Part shown: positions 53,555 through 62,551 of the stretch, piece by piece | Numbering within the stretch: the stretch's first letter is position 1 | Layout of the letters: every line of letters begins with the position of its first letter | NCBI GenBank assembly: GCA_030848925.1 | Contig: JANFFA010000001.1 | Location: 930,001 to 994,000 of the forward strand | DNA length: 64,000 bases | DNA from: Rhodalgimonas zhirmunskyi | GTDB taxonomy: Bacteria > Pseudomonadota > Alphaproteobacteria > Rhodobacterales > Rhodobacteraceae | Reading direction: 5' to 3' | Program-made: the position numbers and the translations under genes | Notes under the pieces: model-generated | The model's database searches: none | Told to the model about the DNA's origin: nothing | Seen by the model: only the letters and a program-made list of their open reading frames with translations

Positions 53555-54828
53555 GCGCGTCCACCTCCCGCCCCGAAGGGTTCAGCGCCTATATCGCGGT
53601 CACGGCGGCCTACTGGGCCTTCATGCTGACCGATGGTGCCCTGCGCATGCTGGTGCTGTTGCACTTTCACACGCTGGGCTTCACGCCGGTGCAACTGGCC
53701 TATCTCTTCGTGCTTTACGAGATCGCGGGCATGATCACCAACCTCACCGCAGGCTGGATCGCGGCGCGGTTCGGGCTGACCTCGACCCTATACGCCGGGC
53801 TGGGCCTGCAAGTTCTGGCACTTCTGGCGCTGGCACAGCTTGAACCCACTTGGGCGATCGGCCTTTCGGTCGCTTACGTCATGGTCGTGCAGGGGGCCAG
53901 CGGCGTGGCCAAGGATTTGGCCAAGATGTCCTCGAAATCCGCCGTAAAGCTGCTCGCACCCACCCAATCGGGCGGCCTGTTTCGCTGGGTCGCGGTGCTG
54001 ACCGGATCGAAAAACGCGGTCAAGGGTGTGGGCTTTCTTCTGGGCGCGGGCCTTCTGGCGACGCTCGGGTTCACGTGGTCCGTGCTGGTCATGGCGGCGG
54101 CGCTTGCCCTGATCCTCGTGGCGGTGCTGCTGGCTATGCCACCGGGCCTGCCCCGGGGCCGTAAGGGCGCGAAGTTTTCCGAGGTGTTTTCGAAATCGGC
54201 CAACGTGAACTGGCTTTCGGGCGCGCGGGTGTTCCTGTTCGGCGCGCGGGATGTGTGGTTCGTGGTCGGCATCCCGATCTATTTCTATGCCGTCCTCTCG
54301 GATGGCAGCGAAGCGGGCAACCGCACGGCCTTCTTCACCATCGGCAGCTTCATGGCGCTCTGGATCATCCTCTATGGCGCGGTGCAGGCCGCCGCCCCCC
54401 GGCTTTTGCGCGCGGCCTCGCGGCCCGAAAGCGCGCTGATCGCGGCGGCGCGCGGCTGGGCATGGGCCTTGGCGGCGGTGCCTTCCGTTCTGACCCTTGC
54501 CGCACTCGCCCTGCCCGGCGCGCAGGTCTGGATGACCGCCACGCTCATCATCGGCCTGCTCATCTTCGGTGCGCTCTTCGCGGTGAATTCCGCGCTCCAT
54601 TCCTACCTGATCCTCGCCTTTTCAAGGGCTGAACGGGTGACGATGGACGTGGGCTTCTACTACATGGCCAACGCCGCCGGGCGGCTTCTGGGCACGCTCC
54701 TGTCGGGCCTCACCTACCAGATCGGCGGCCTGCCCCTGATGCTGGGCGTGGCCAGCGCCATGGTGATGCTGTCGGCGCTGGCCGCCGGGCGGCTCGACCC
54801 GGATCAAGGTGCTTCAACGGGCGTCTAG
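53551..54828 (+). CDS. arsJ: organoarsenical efflux MFS transporter ArsJ
   Basis: A 425-residue major-facilitator protein with about 11-12 helices. It has [20 protein letters not shown] at the start, [20 protein letters not shown] near 115 and [16 protein letters not shown], matching ArsJ. It exports 1-arseno-3-phosphoglycerate, which then hydrolyses outside to arsenate. The start is GTG 53551, overlapping the GAPDH stop. Its end overlaps the convergent glycosylase gene by 15 bases. Confidence 0.93.
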   Translation: MSASTSRPEGFSAYIAVTAAYWAFMLTDGALRMLVLLHFHTLGFTPVQLAYLFVLYEIAGMITNLTAGWIAARFGLTSTLYAGLGLQVLALLALAQLEPTWAIGLSVAYVMVVQGASGVAKDLAKMSSKSAVKLLAPTQSGGLFRWVAVLTGSKNAVKGVGFLLGAGLLATLGFTWSVLVMAAALALILVAVLLAMPPGLPRGRKGAKFSEVFSKSANVNWLSGARVFLFGARDVWFVVGIPIYFYAVLSDGSEAGNRTAFFTIGSFMALWIILYGAVQAAAPRLLRAASRPESALIAAARGWAWALAAVPSVLTLAALALPGAQVWMTATLIIGLLIFGALFAVNSALHSYLILAFSRAERVTMDVGFYYMANAAGRLLGTLLSGLTYQIGGLPLMLGVASAMVMLSALAAGRLDPDQGASTGV

Positions 54829-55449
54829 CACCTCTGCCACCCGCGCCCGCAGCGCCGGCAGCACCTCATCCTCGAACCACGGGTTGCGCCGCAGGAACGC
54901 GTTGTTGCGCCATGATGGGTGCGGGATGGCGAACACCTCGGGCGCATGGGCGCGCCAATCACGCACCGTTGCCGTGACCCCCGCCTTGCGCGCTTCCCGC
55001 CCAAGGTGCCAGCCCTGCGCATAGCCCCCGATCACCACCGTGGTGGCCACGCGCGGCAGATGCGCCATGACCTCTGCGCGCCATGTCTCGGCACAGCGCG
55101 GTGGCGGCGGCAGGTCACCAGCCTTGGCCCCGCCCTTTGCATCATAACCCGGAAAACAGAACGCCATCGGCACCACGGCAACCCTGTCCTGATCATAGAA
55201 CTGCGCCCGGCTCAGCCCCAGCCATTCGCGCAGCCGGTCACCCGAGCGGTCATCGAACGGCACCCCGCTTTCATGCACCCGCATCCCCGGCGCTTGCCCC
55301 GCGATCAACAGCCTTGCAGTGCTGCGAAACCAAGGCACCGGGCGCGGCTGATGCTGTGTTCTGGTCTGTGCGAATTCCCCCGCGCACAGCCGACAGGCGC
55401 GGATACGCGCGATGAACGCCTCTTCGCCCTCGCCCTCATGTTCGCTCAT
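54814..55449 (-). CDS. uracil-DNA glycosylase family protein
   Basis: A 211-residue protein with the family-4/5-like fold: LLIAGQAPGMRVHESGVPFDD (catalytic loop), then AIPHPSWRNN in place of the HPSP-type Leu-loop motif. An N-terminal Cys pair (RACRLCAGEF) hints at an iron-sulfur site, though later cluster Cys are not obvious. The role is uncertain: uracil removal or a related glycosylase. ATG 55449 has GGGAGGGG upstream; an open frame 49 codons further is Arg-rich and overlaps tonB. Confidence 0.8.
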   Translation of the reverse strand: MSEHEGEGEEAFIARIRACRLCAGEFAQTRTQHQPRPVPWFRSTARLLIAGQAPGMRVHESGVPFDDRSGDRLREWLGLSRAQFYDQDRVAVVPMAFCFPGYDAKGGAKAGDLPPPPRCAETWRAEVMAHLPRVATTVVIGGYAQGWHLGREARKAGVTATVRDWRAHAPEVFAIPHPSWRNNAFLRRNPWFEDEVLPALRARVAEVLDAR

Positions 55450-55477
55450 GCGCCCCTCCCTCGCGGTGGGCCACAGC

Positions 55478-56596
55478 CTAGCGCGATTTGATCGGCAAAC
55501 GGAAGGTATGGCGGCTGATCCCCAGCGCCTTTGGCGCCGCCGGGAACCGGCCCGCACTTTTGACGGCCGCAACCGCCAGCTTGTCGATCCGCGCATTGCC
55601 CGAGGATTTCGCCAATTGCACCCCGATCAAGCCGCCATTGCCCGAAACGGTGATCAGGACATAGGCCGTGCCCCGCCCCGCCGCCCGCGGCGCACGCCGC
55701 GCGATCCGCGATCTGATCTGCCCGCCCCACTGGCTCAACAGGCTGTTCTTCTTCGACTTGGACAGGGTCGCGCTTCTGGCTTGGCCCGCGTTGCCCTTGG
55801 CCTGACCGCCGCCCGTGCCCTTGGCCACGCGCGCCGCCGTCCCGGCCGAAGAAGGTTGCGCCGTCTTGGCCGGTGTCGCCTTTTTCTTCGGCGCCGGGGC
55901 CGCCGCTTTCTTCTTCACGGCAGGCTTCTTCGCGGCGGGTTTCTTAGCGGCGGGCGTCTTCACCGTCTTTTGCGGTTTCACAACCTCAGCGGCCAATTCG
56001 GCGGGGCGCAACGCCGGGCGCCTGCTCTCGGGCGGCGCGCCACCCATGTGCGGCTCTTTTTCCTGCGGCGTCGCCGGGGCCTGAACACTCGGCAAAGCCG
56101 GGGCCGTCGGGGACGAAATCGCAGGCGGCAGCGCGGCAAGCTGCATCTGAACCGGTGCCACCTCCTGCGCCGTCTCAGGCGCTACGTCGGCCTGCGGCGC
56201 AGGCCTGGTCGGCGCCAGTTCCGGCGCCGCCTGCATCTTCTGCGGCGCGCGGTCCTGATACTGCGGCATCGCTGGCGCGTCCTGCGCCGCGTGCGGATCA
56301 AGCGTCTTCGGCTTGGCCAGGGCGACCATCTCCGGCGCGCGCTCCTGCACCACATCCGGCTGCGCGTCCGCCTCTGGCGCGCTGATCGCCTGCGGGTTGG
56401 CCTCGGCGACTTCGGGCGGGGTCTCCCATGTCTCGACCATGGTTTCGACACTGGCACTAGCCGCCTTGATCGACAGCAGCGCGTCGCCCCCCGCCCCAGA
56501 GGCCTCGGCCCCATCAACCTGCTCCTGCGGCCACAGCGCCACATGCGCGGCCAGTGCAATCGCGGCAAACCCGGCAAATTCAAAGACGCTGCGCAT
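55478..56596 (-). CDS. tonB: TonB-family energy transducer
   Basis: A 372-residue protein: one N-terminal membrane helix (5-21), a long Pro/Ala-rich periplasmic spacer with a Lys/Ala block (TPAAKKPAAKKPAVKKK), and a C-terminal TonB domain (GGQIRSRIARRAPRAAGRGT to the end). It links the inner-membrane ExbBD motor to outer-membrane receptors. It is the last gene of the heme cluster, two bases after exbD. The spacer is longer than in E. coli TonB (239 residues). Confidence 0.9.
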   Translation of the reverse strand: MRSVFEFAGFAAIALAAHVALWPQEQVDGAEASGAGGDALLSIKAASASVETMVETWETPPEVAEANPQAISAPEADAQPDVVQERAPEMVALAKPKTLDPHAAQDAPAMPQYQDRAPQKMQAAPELAPTRPAPQADVAPETAQEVAPVQMQLAALPPAISSPTAPALPSVQAPATPQEKEPHMGGAPPESRRPALRPAELAAEVVKPQKTVKTPAAKKPAAKKPAVKKKAAAPAPKKKATPAKTAQPSSAGTAARVAKGTGGGQAKGNAGQARSATLSKSKKNSLLSQWGGQIRSRIARRAPRAAGRGTAYVLITVSGNGGLIGVQLAKSSGNARIDKLAVAAVKSAGRFPAAPKALGISRHTFRLPIKSR

Positions 56597-56598
56597 GC

Positions 56599-56988
56599 CT
56601 ACCTCGCCACCGAAACCAGCTTCACCCGGCGCACCCCAACCTCGGCCAAGCGCGGCAAAAGCGCGGCCAGTTTCCCCGCCTCAAGTGTCTTGTCCGCCCG
56701 GATCAAAAGCGGCTCGCCCGCGATCAGATCCTCCATCGCCGCAAGGCCGCCAAACACCGCCTCACCGCGCAGATCACCCATCGCCAACATGCCATCGGGC
56801 GCGATGAACAGGATGCGCTGCCCCTCGGCTGGCGCTTCCACACTCGCCTCGGGCGGAGTCACGTCGATCGGCTCGGGTGGCACGATCTGGGCCGACATCA
56901 GGAAAAAGATCAGCAACAGGAACACCACGTTGATCATCGGCACCACGCTTTCGCGCGCGGGCCGGCGGGTGGGTTGGCCAAGGTTCAT
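56599..56988 (-). CDS. exbD: ExbD-family protein with Asn at the membrane Asp position
   Basis: A 129-residue single-helix protein. The helix reads VVPMINVVFLLLIFFLM (residues 15-31), so residue 20 is Asn (codon AAC at 56929-56931) where ExbD proteins have the essential Asp. The periplasmic domain is otherwise intact (RILFIAPDGMLAMGD, then PLLIRADKTLEAGKL). It overlaps the other exbD by ATGA. It probably forms a heterodimer with that paralogue in the ExbB pentamer. Confidence 0.88.
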   Translation of the reverse strand: MNLGQPTRRPARESVVPMINVVFLLLIFFLMSAQIVPPEPIDVTPPEASVEAPAEGQRILFIAPDGMLAMGDLRGEAVFGGLAAMEDLIAGEPLLIRADKTLEAGKLAALLPRLAEVGVRRVKLVSVAR

Positions 56989-57395
56989 TGCCCGCCCTCC
57001 CCCTGCTCCGCCGCCGAACCAACCAGAACAAGGCTGGTATAGCCCGCGCCGTTCAACTGCTCCATCAAGGTGACGATGCGCTGCAAATCCGCCCCGCCCG
57101 CCGGGCGCAGGATGATCGTATCGCCCGGCTTCTCCGTCAGCGGTGCAAGCGCATCGGCAAGCGCCTCCTCCCCGACCGGCACGCCGTTCAACCTGATCTC
57201 CTCCGGGCGCACCTCGACCAGTCGCGGTGGCCCGGCATAAGGCGTTTCCGCCGCGCCGCTGCCAATCGGCAGGTCGATCACAACGTCCTGCCCGAACCGC
57301 GAGGCAAGCATGAAGAACACCAGCAACAGAAATACCACGTCGATCATCGGCGTGAGGCTGGGCTTGCGCCGCTTTATGGGGGGGCCAAGTTGCAT
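56985..57395 (-). CDS. exbD: ExbD-family protein, canonical
   Basis: A 136-residue protein. The helix reads LTPMIDVVFLLLVFFML, with Asp 19 in place for proton transfer. The periplasmic part has RPEEIRLNGVPVGEEAL and DTIILRPAGGADLQRIV. It works with ExbB as the proton-driven motor for TonB. It is coupled to the second exbD, which lacks this Asp. Confidence 0.92.
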   Translation of the reverse strand: MQLGPPIKRRKPSLTPMIDVVFLLLVFFMLASRFGQDVVIDLPIGSGAAETPYAGPPRLVEVRPEEIRLNGVPVGEEALADALAPLTEKPGDTIILRPAGGADLQRIVTLMEQLNGAGYTSLVLVGSAAEQGEGGQ

Positions 57396-57423
57396 GACGA
57401 TCCTTGCCGCAGCGAAACCCGTC

Positions 57424-58095
57424 TTATTCCGCCGCCGCGGCGAGCGCGCGCTCGCTGCGGGCAGGCTTACGCAGCATGATCCGGGTCACGGCGTCTTCCA
57501 TGTCGCCCTGCGCCCGGTCGGTCACGCTTTCGAACCACGTCAAAGCGATCCCCGCCGGAATGGCCACGGCCATGCCCGCGGCGGTGGTCAAAAGCGCCTC
57601 CCAGATGCCCCCGGCCAGTGCCGCCGGATCGGCGCGCGATCCCGCCTCCTGCAAGGTCTGGAACGCCGCGATCATGCCCAGAACCGTGCCCAGAAGGCCC
57701 AGCAGCGGCGCAATCGTTGCGATCAGGTCCAGCGCGCGCATCCCGGTGCGCGCCCGGGCCAGTTGGTTCTTGGCCACGCGCTGGATCTCTTCGCGCGATT
57801 GGGTGTCGTCGTAGCTGTCGTCAAGCTGCACCTCGATCGCCCGCCGCGCCACGATCGCCCGCAAGGATTGCCGCGCGCCCAACGTTGAGCGCGCGCCGGC
57901 TGCATCACCCGCCTCCCAAAGACGCACTGCCGCTTCGGTGTGCCGCCCCGACCATGCGCCCATCAGCATCAGACGCCAGACCTTCCACAGGATCAGCGCA
58001 ACCGTCAGCACCGACAGCGCCGCAATCGCCCAGATCGCCGGGCCACCCATGATCAGGAACTCCTGAACCTCGCTCCAGCGTGCCGCAATATCCAT
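57424..58095 (-). CDS. exbB: ExbB/TolQ-family proton channel protein
   Basis: A 223-residue protein with three helices: about 15-38 (GGPAIWAIAALSVLTVALI), then LIATIAPLLGLLGTVLGMIA and IWEALLTTAAGMAVAIPAGIAL, with the conserved Thr and Pro residues. It forms the pentameric stator around ExbD. In operon order it follows the VOC gene by five bases. Confidence 0.93.
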   Translation of the reverse strand: MDIAARWSEVQEFLIMGGPAIWAIAALSVLTVALILWKVWRLMLMGAWSGRHTEAAVRLWEAGDAAGARSTLGARQSLRAIVARRAIEVQLDDSYDDTQSREEIQRVAKNQLARARTGMRALDLIATIAPLLGLLGTVLGMIAAFQTLQEAGSRADPAALAGGIWEALLTTAAGMAVAIPAGIALTWFESVTDRAQGDMEDAVTRIMLRKPARSERALAAAAE

Positions 58096-58100
58096 GTCCC

Positions 58101-58511
58101 CTACCCTTCCGGAAAACTCAGCCCCGCAGGCAATTCATCAGTGCTCGTGCCGAACTTGAGCAAATTGCCATGCGGATCGTGAAGATAAAACTCGCTCATG
58201 CCCCAAGGCCGGCTCAGAATCGCCGACAGGCGCACATTCTGGCCCTTGATCGGGCCCTCACGCAACCGCGCGCTCAATACCCCGTGCAGCGCAACGATAC
58301 CACCGCCGCGGATATAGCAGCTGGTTTCGTGACAGGCCTCGGGCTGCGTGGTGTGCGTATAGTGCAATTCGATGCCATAACCGCGCAGGATTGCATAATT
58401 ATCGTGCGTTTCGACCTCGAACCCCAGCGCGCGCGCAAACGAAACCGTCTCCGCGATGTCGGGCGACAACAGGATCGGGATCGCCGTGATATCCGCCATA
58501 TCCGTCATCAT
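58101..58511 (-). CDS. VOC-family (glyoxalase/bleomycin-resistance-like) protein
   Basis: A 136-residue vicinal-oxygen-chelate domain: ITAIPILLSPDIAETVSFAR, IELHYTHTTQPEA and MSEFYLHDPHGNLLKFGTS. This is the layout of bleomycin-binding/immunity proteins. It lies between hmuV and exbB, overlapping hmuV at the start. No family member is known to me as a standard part of heme uptake, so its role is open: a sequestering protein or an enzyme on a co-imported molecule. ATG 58511 or 58508 may be the start. Confidence 0.85.
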   Translation of the reverse strand: MMTDMADITAIPILLSPDIAETVSFARALGFEVETHDNYAILRGYGIELHYTHTTQPEACHETSCYIRGGGIVALHGVLSARLREGPIKGQNVRLSAILSRPWGMSEFYLHDPHGNLLKFGTSTDELPAGLSFPEG

Positions 58512-59293
58512 TCCGCCGCCATGCCCGCCGCATGCGGCAGGATGAAGGTCCCATCGACCGGCGCGCGGTTCACCCGCACATCACAGCGATAGGCCCGGCT
58601 CAAAAGATCGTCGCGCAACACAGCGCCCGGCACATCCTGCGCCAGAATCCGCCCCTCACCGATCAGGGCGACCTGATCGGCAAACATCGCCGTCAGGTTC
58701 AGATCATGCATCACCGCCACGACGCCCCCCCCTGCATCGGCATAATCGCGGGCGATCTGCATCACCTGCAACTGGTGTCCGATATCCAGTGCCGAAACCG
58801 GCTCGTCAAGGAAAAGCCAGCGCGGCACGCCGCCCTCGACCGGCTCCCAGACCTGCGCCAGCACCCGTGCCAACTGCACGCGCTGCTGCTCGCCGCCCGA
58901 AAGCTCCTGATAGTAACGGCCCTCGAAGCCACTCAAACCGACCCGCGCCAGCGCTTGCCGGATCAGCCCGTCCTGCCCAGCGGCCACGCCCCGGCTCAAC
59001 CCGATCCGCACCACTTCCAGCACGGTAAAGGGAAAGGCCAGCGGCGTCGCCTGCGGCAGCACCCCTCGCAGCGCGGCCAAATCCCAGACCTTCGCCCCGG
59101 CGATATCCTGCCCCTCCAGCGTAATCCGCCCGTGATAGGCAGCCTCGCCCGTCAGGGCGCGCATCAAGGTTGTCTTGCCTGACCCGTTGGGGCCAACAAT
59201 CGCCGTCACCGCGCCCGCCCGGGCGCTGAAATCGACCCCGTCTAGGATCACGCGCGGCCCGTAGCGGACCGTGATATCACTGGCCTCAAGCAT
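58508..59293 (-). CDS. hmuV: heme ABC transporter ATPase HmuV
   Basis: A 261-residue BtuD-type ATPase: Walker A GPNGSGKTTLMR, LPQATPL (Q loop), LSGGEQQRVQLARVL, Walker B WLFLDEPVSALD, switch His in VMHDLNLTAMFAD. It energises the HmuU permease for heme import. It is four bases after hmuU. Confidence 0.94.
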   Translation of the reverse strand: MLEASDITVRYGPRVILDGVDFSARAGAVTAIVGPNGSGKTTLMRALTGEAAYHGRITLEGQDIAGAKVWDLAALRGVLPQATPLAFPFTVLEVVRIGLSRGVAAGQDGLIRQALARVGLSGFEGRYYQELSGGEQQRVQLARVLAQVWEPVEGGVPRWLFLDEPVSALDIGHQLQVMQIARDYADAGGGVVAVMHDLNLTAMFADQVALIGEGRILAQDVPGAVLRDDLLSRAYRCDVRVNRAPVDGTFILPHAAGMAAE

Positions 59294-59296
59294 CGC

Positions 59297-60373
59297 TCAC
59301 ATCTCCAGAACGCCGCGCTGGCGCAACAGGATCCACAGGAAGAACGGCCCACCCAACGTCGCCGTCACGATCCCGATGGGCAATTCGGCGGGCGCCACGA
59401 TCACACGGCTGATCACATCGGCGCAGAGCAACAACGCCGCGCCCAAAAGCGCCGAGTTGAGCAACAAGTAGCGATGATCCGGCCCCACCAGCAGGCGCAG
59501 AAGATGCGGCACCACGATGCCGACAAACCCGATCCCGCCCGACACCGCGACCGAGGATCCGACCGCGAGCGCCACCATCAGGATCGCCGCATTTTTCAAA
59601 CGCTGCACCGGGATGCCCACATGCGCCGCCGCCGCCTCGCCCAGCGCCAGCGCGTTGAGCCCGCGCGCCAGAAACGGCGCCCCCGCCAGTGCCAACAGGA
59701 TCAGCGGCGTCGCCACTAGCAGCTTGCCCCAAGTCGCCCCCGCGATCGAGCCCATCCCCCAAAAGGTCAGCGTGCGCAACTGCGCATCATCCGCCATGTA
59801 GATCAGGACCCCCTGCACCGCCCCCATCAGGGCGGCCAGCGCGATCCCGGCCAAAAGCATCGTCGCCACCGATGTGCGCCCACGTCGCGTCGATACCCGG
59901 TAAAGCAACAGCATCGACGCCCACGCGCCCACGAAGGCCGCCACCGGTACAAGCGAAGAGCCGAACATCGCGGCGATCCCCGCCGGCAACATCCCGCCCA
60001 GAACGATCGCCACGATCGCCCCGAATCCGGCCCCGGCGCTGACCCCGACCAGCCCCGGATCGGCCAGCGGGTTGCGAAACAGCCCCTGCATCACCGCCCC
60101 CGAAACCGCCAGCGCTGCGCCGACCAGCACGCCCATCACGGTGCGCGGCAGGCGGATATCCATCAGGATGATCCGCTCGCGCACGCCCACCTCTTCGCCG
60201 GTGAATAGCCCAAGCACCGCCTGCCAAAGCGACGTGCCCGACGCCCCCACCGCAAGGCTCAGCACTATCGCCGCCCCCAGCAGCAAGATCAGCACCAGCG
60301 AAAGCGTCTGTGCGCGCGCACTGCGATCCCCAAGCATCGGGGCCTGCGCGATATCGGGGGCCATGCTGCTCAT
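59297..60373 (-). CDS. hmuU: heme ABC transporter permease HmuU
   Basis: A 358-residue BtuC/FecCD-type permease with about ten helices. It has RLPRTVMGVLVGAALAVSGA, GLVGVSAGAGFGAIVAIVLG and VPHLLRLLVGPDHRYLL (coupling region). The first 20 residues are polar. It lies three bases after hmuT. Confidence 0.94.
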   Translation of the reverse strand: MSSMAPDIAQAPMLGDRSARAQTLSLVLILLLGAAIVLSLAVGASGTSLWQAVLGLFTGEEVGVRERIILMDIRLPRTVMGVLVGAALAVSGAVMQGLFRNPLADPGLVGVSAGAGFGAIVAIVLGGMLPAGIAAMFGSSLVPVAAFVGAWASMLLLYRVSTRRGRTSVATMLLAGIALAALMGAVQGVLIYMADDAQLRTLTFWGMGSIAGATWGKLLVATPLILLALAGAPFLARGLNALALGEAAAAHVGIPVQRLKNAAILMVALAVGSSVAVSGGIGFVGIVVPHLLRLLVGPDHRYLLLNSALLGAALLLCADVISRVIVAPAELPIGIVTATLGGPFFLWILLRQRGVLEM

Positions 60374-60376
60374 CGC

Positions 60377-61261
60377 TCAATCGCCCGCCGCAGCAAGCGC
60401 TTCGGACAGCTTGGTGATGCCCTCGGCGGTGCGCACCGAAAAGCCCAGCATCATCATCCCGTCCAGTCGCACGACCGCGCGGTTCTGCCCGGCGGTGGTG
60501 GCCGCAATCGCGGTGTGCGAAAACAGCTCGTCGTTCAGCGCGCCCATGTTGGCGCCTTCATCCGCAACTTCACGATCCATCATCACGATGACATCGGGGT
60601 TGGCGGTCAGGATCGCTTCGTCGGTCGTCTGTTTCCAGCCCTCGACATCGCCCATCACGTTCTCGCCACCGGCCAGCGTGATGATCCCGTCGGCGGCGGT
60701 ATTGGCCCCGCCCACGATGATCCGGCCACCCGCCATGCTCAGGATGAACAGCACGCGCGTCTTCTCACCAGTCTGCGCGACAGCTCCCGCCGCCTTGATC
60801 TGCGCGTCGATCTTGCGGGCCAGATCGGTCCCCTTTTCCGGCACGCCCAGCGCCGCGGCCACCGCGTTGATCTTGGCACTTACCGCCGCGCCGGTATACC
60901 CGCCCGGGATCTCGACCAGCGGGATCGCGGCCTGTTCCAGCACCTCGACCGCCTCGGGCGGGCCTGCGCCCTCTTCGGCGATAATCAGGTCCGGGTTCAC
61001 CGACATCAGCCCCTCGGGCGAAAGCCGCCGGATATAGCCCACGTCCGGCAGGTCCAGCGCGGCCGGCGGGTGGTTCGAAGTCGTATCGCGCGCCACAAGC
61101 CGATCCTCTTCGCCCAGCGCATAGACGATCTCGGTCACCGCGCCGCCCACCGAAACGATCCGCTGGGCCTTTTCATCCGCACGTGCCGTGACGGCCAGCG
61201 ACATCAACAGAACAAGCGCCAGCCCGGTCTGTAGCCATAAGAGAGGATGCACCCGCCTCAT
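60377..61261 (-). CDS. hmuT: heme-binding periplasmic protein HmuT
   Basis: A 294-residue cluster-A binding protein with an N-terminal signal (residues 1-28, ending TARA). DVGYIRRLSPEGLMSVNPDL contains the Tyr that is the axial heme ligand in HmuT/ShuT proteins. It hands heme to HmuUV. It overlaps hmuS by ATGA. Confidence 0.93.
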   Translation of the reverse strand: MRRVHPLLWLQTGLALVLLMSLAVTARADEKAQRIVSVGGAVTEIVYALGEEDRLVARDTTSNHPPAALDLPDVGYIRRLSPEGLMSVNPDLIIAEEGAGPPEAVEVLEQAAIPLVEIPGGYTGAAVSAKINAVAAALGVPEKGTDLARKIDAQIKAAGAVAQTGEKTRVLFILSMAGGRIIVGGANTAADGIITLAGGENVMGDVEGWKQTTDEAILTANPDVIVMMDREVADEGANMGALNDELFSHTAIAATTAGQNRAVVRLDGMMMLGFSVRTAEGITKLSEALAAAGD

Positions 61262-62322
61262 GCCGTCGCCGCCTCTTCCAAAGTGTCAAACTCCGCAACC
61301 AGCGCGTTCCACTTCTCGGCCGCGCCCTCTTCGCGCAACACGCCGAAGAACTGCGCAATCAGGTAGCCGCGCGCATCGAACGCCTCGATCGAAATCGCAT
61401 CGCCGCGCTTGGTGGATTTCGTCACGGCATAGACCTCGGCCACGTGATCGCGTCGCAAATGCAGGTTGAACCCGGGATCAAGCACGTTGATCCACGGCCC
61501 CATCTCGGCAACTTTGTTGATCGGTCCGGTGTGGATCTCGATACAGCCCTGATTGCCCACGAACACCATGATCGGCACGGCGCGCTCGGCGGCGCGGTGC
61601 AACAGTTTCTCAACGGTTTCGTTGTGCAAACGCCGTGCATACGGCGCGCCCGCCATGCGATAGGCGCCCAAGCGGTTCATCTTCATCTTGCGCGTCAGCA
61701 TCAGGAACTGGTGCGTATCGGTCAGCTTGTCCCATTCCGCGCGCAGCGTGTCGGCCTTCGCAGGATCGCCCTTGGCCGGCTCCACCGGCTCACGCGGCTC
61801 CACCGCCAGCGTATCTGACTGGTCCTCGATCTTCAGCGCGGCCACCACGCCGGGCCACGCCTCAGCGTTCGAGCCATCGCGCAAAAACACCTTGTGCACC
61901 GCGTCCCCTGCCGCATCGAACACCTGTATCGTGCGCCGCATGCCGCCCTCGGTCTCTTCCTCGATGGCAAAGCCATGCACCCAGCGCGACGGGAACATGC
62001 GCAGGTCGATCTCTTCGTTCACCACCAACCCGGCGTGCTTGCCGGGGGTGAAATTGCCGTATTCGCCCACCTTCTCGATCACGCAGCTCTCGTTTCGGGT
62101 CAGCGCCATAACCTCGCCCAGCTTTTCCAACTCGGGCATGATGCTGTCCATGTCGCCCGCGATCCGCGTGGCTTTCACGCCCACGTAGGCGGCGACAAGC
62201 TGGGCCTCGGAAATCCCCATTTTGTCGGCGAAATCGCGGTCGCGCATCTTCGGGTTATCGGCCCGTGCGGCGCGGATCTCGGCGGCGCTCAATTCTTTGG
62301 AAACAGTTGAAGTCTCCGTCAC
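61258..62322 (-). CDS. hmuS: hemin-degrading/transport factor HmuS
   Basis: A 354-residue protein of the HmuS/ShuS/HemS family with two similar halves: one around VMALTRNESCVIEKVGEYGN, the other around VFVGNQGCIEIHTGPINKVA. Members bind heme in the cytosol and help release iron. The start is GTG 62322, with AAAGGA nine bases upstream; no good ATG is near. Upstream open codons lie in the promoter region. It leads the minus-strand heme operon. Confidence 0.92.
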   Translation of the reverse strand: MTETSTVSKELSAAEIRAARADNPKMRDRDFADKMGISEAQLVAAYVGVKATRIAGDMDSIMPELEKLGEVMALTRNESCVIEKVGEYGNFTPGKHAGLVVNEEIDLRMFPSRWVHGFAIEEETEGGMRRTIQVFDAAGDAVHKVFLRDGSNAEAWPGVVAALKIEDQSDTLAVEPREPVEPAKGDPAKADTLRAEWDKLTDTHQFLMLTRKMKMNRLGAYRMAGAPYARRLHNETVEKLLHRAAERAVPIMVFVGNQGCIEIHTGPINKVAEMGPWINVLDPGFNLHLRRDHVAEVYAVTKSTKRGDAISIEAFDARGYLIAQFFGVLREEGAAEKWNALVAEFDTLEEAATA

Positions 62323-62551
62323 GTCAGCAGTCCTTTCGCATCGTGTAGATTTGGGCGATTGGCTGGTGACGCGTCTGCAACACTGGCTGGAATGATCCGA
62401 ATCCCGTTTCGGCTCGAATCGTTGACAAAAATAGTCGGCCATTCTAGCGAAGGCAAGCACCCCATTGCCGGGGCGCATCAAAAAAACTCGTCACCACGAA
62501 GCCAGCAATCCGCCAGCCCCGACACGTGAGACTCAAAAAGGGACTGAACGA
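62323..62551. promoter_or_regulatory. divergent heme-locus promoter region
   Basis: 229 bases separate hmuS from the receptor gene. A TTGACA at 62422-62427 is a plus-strand -35 candidate, but no good -10 follows at 16-18 bp. I see no clear Fur, RirA or Irr box; ATTCTAG near 62441 is at most a half-site. Confidence 0.4.

Noticed and set aside
62422-62450. Iron box (Fur, RirA or Irr) at the heme promoter
   Set aside because: Only a TTGACA and a half-site-like ATTCTAG are seen. No full inverted repeat matching these motifs was found.
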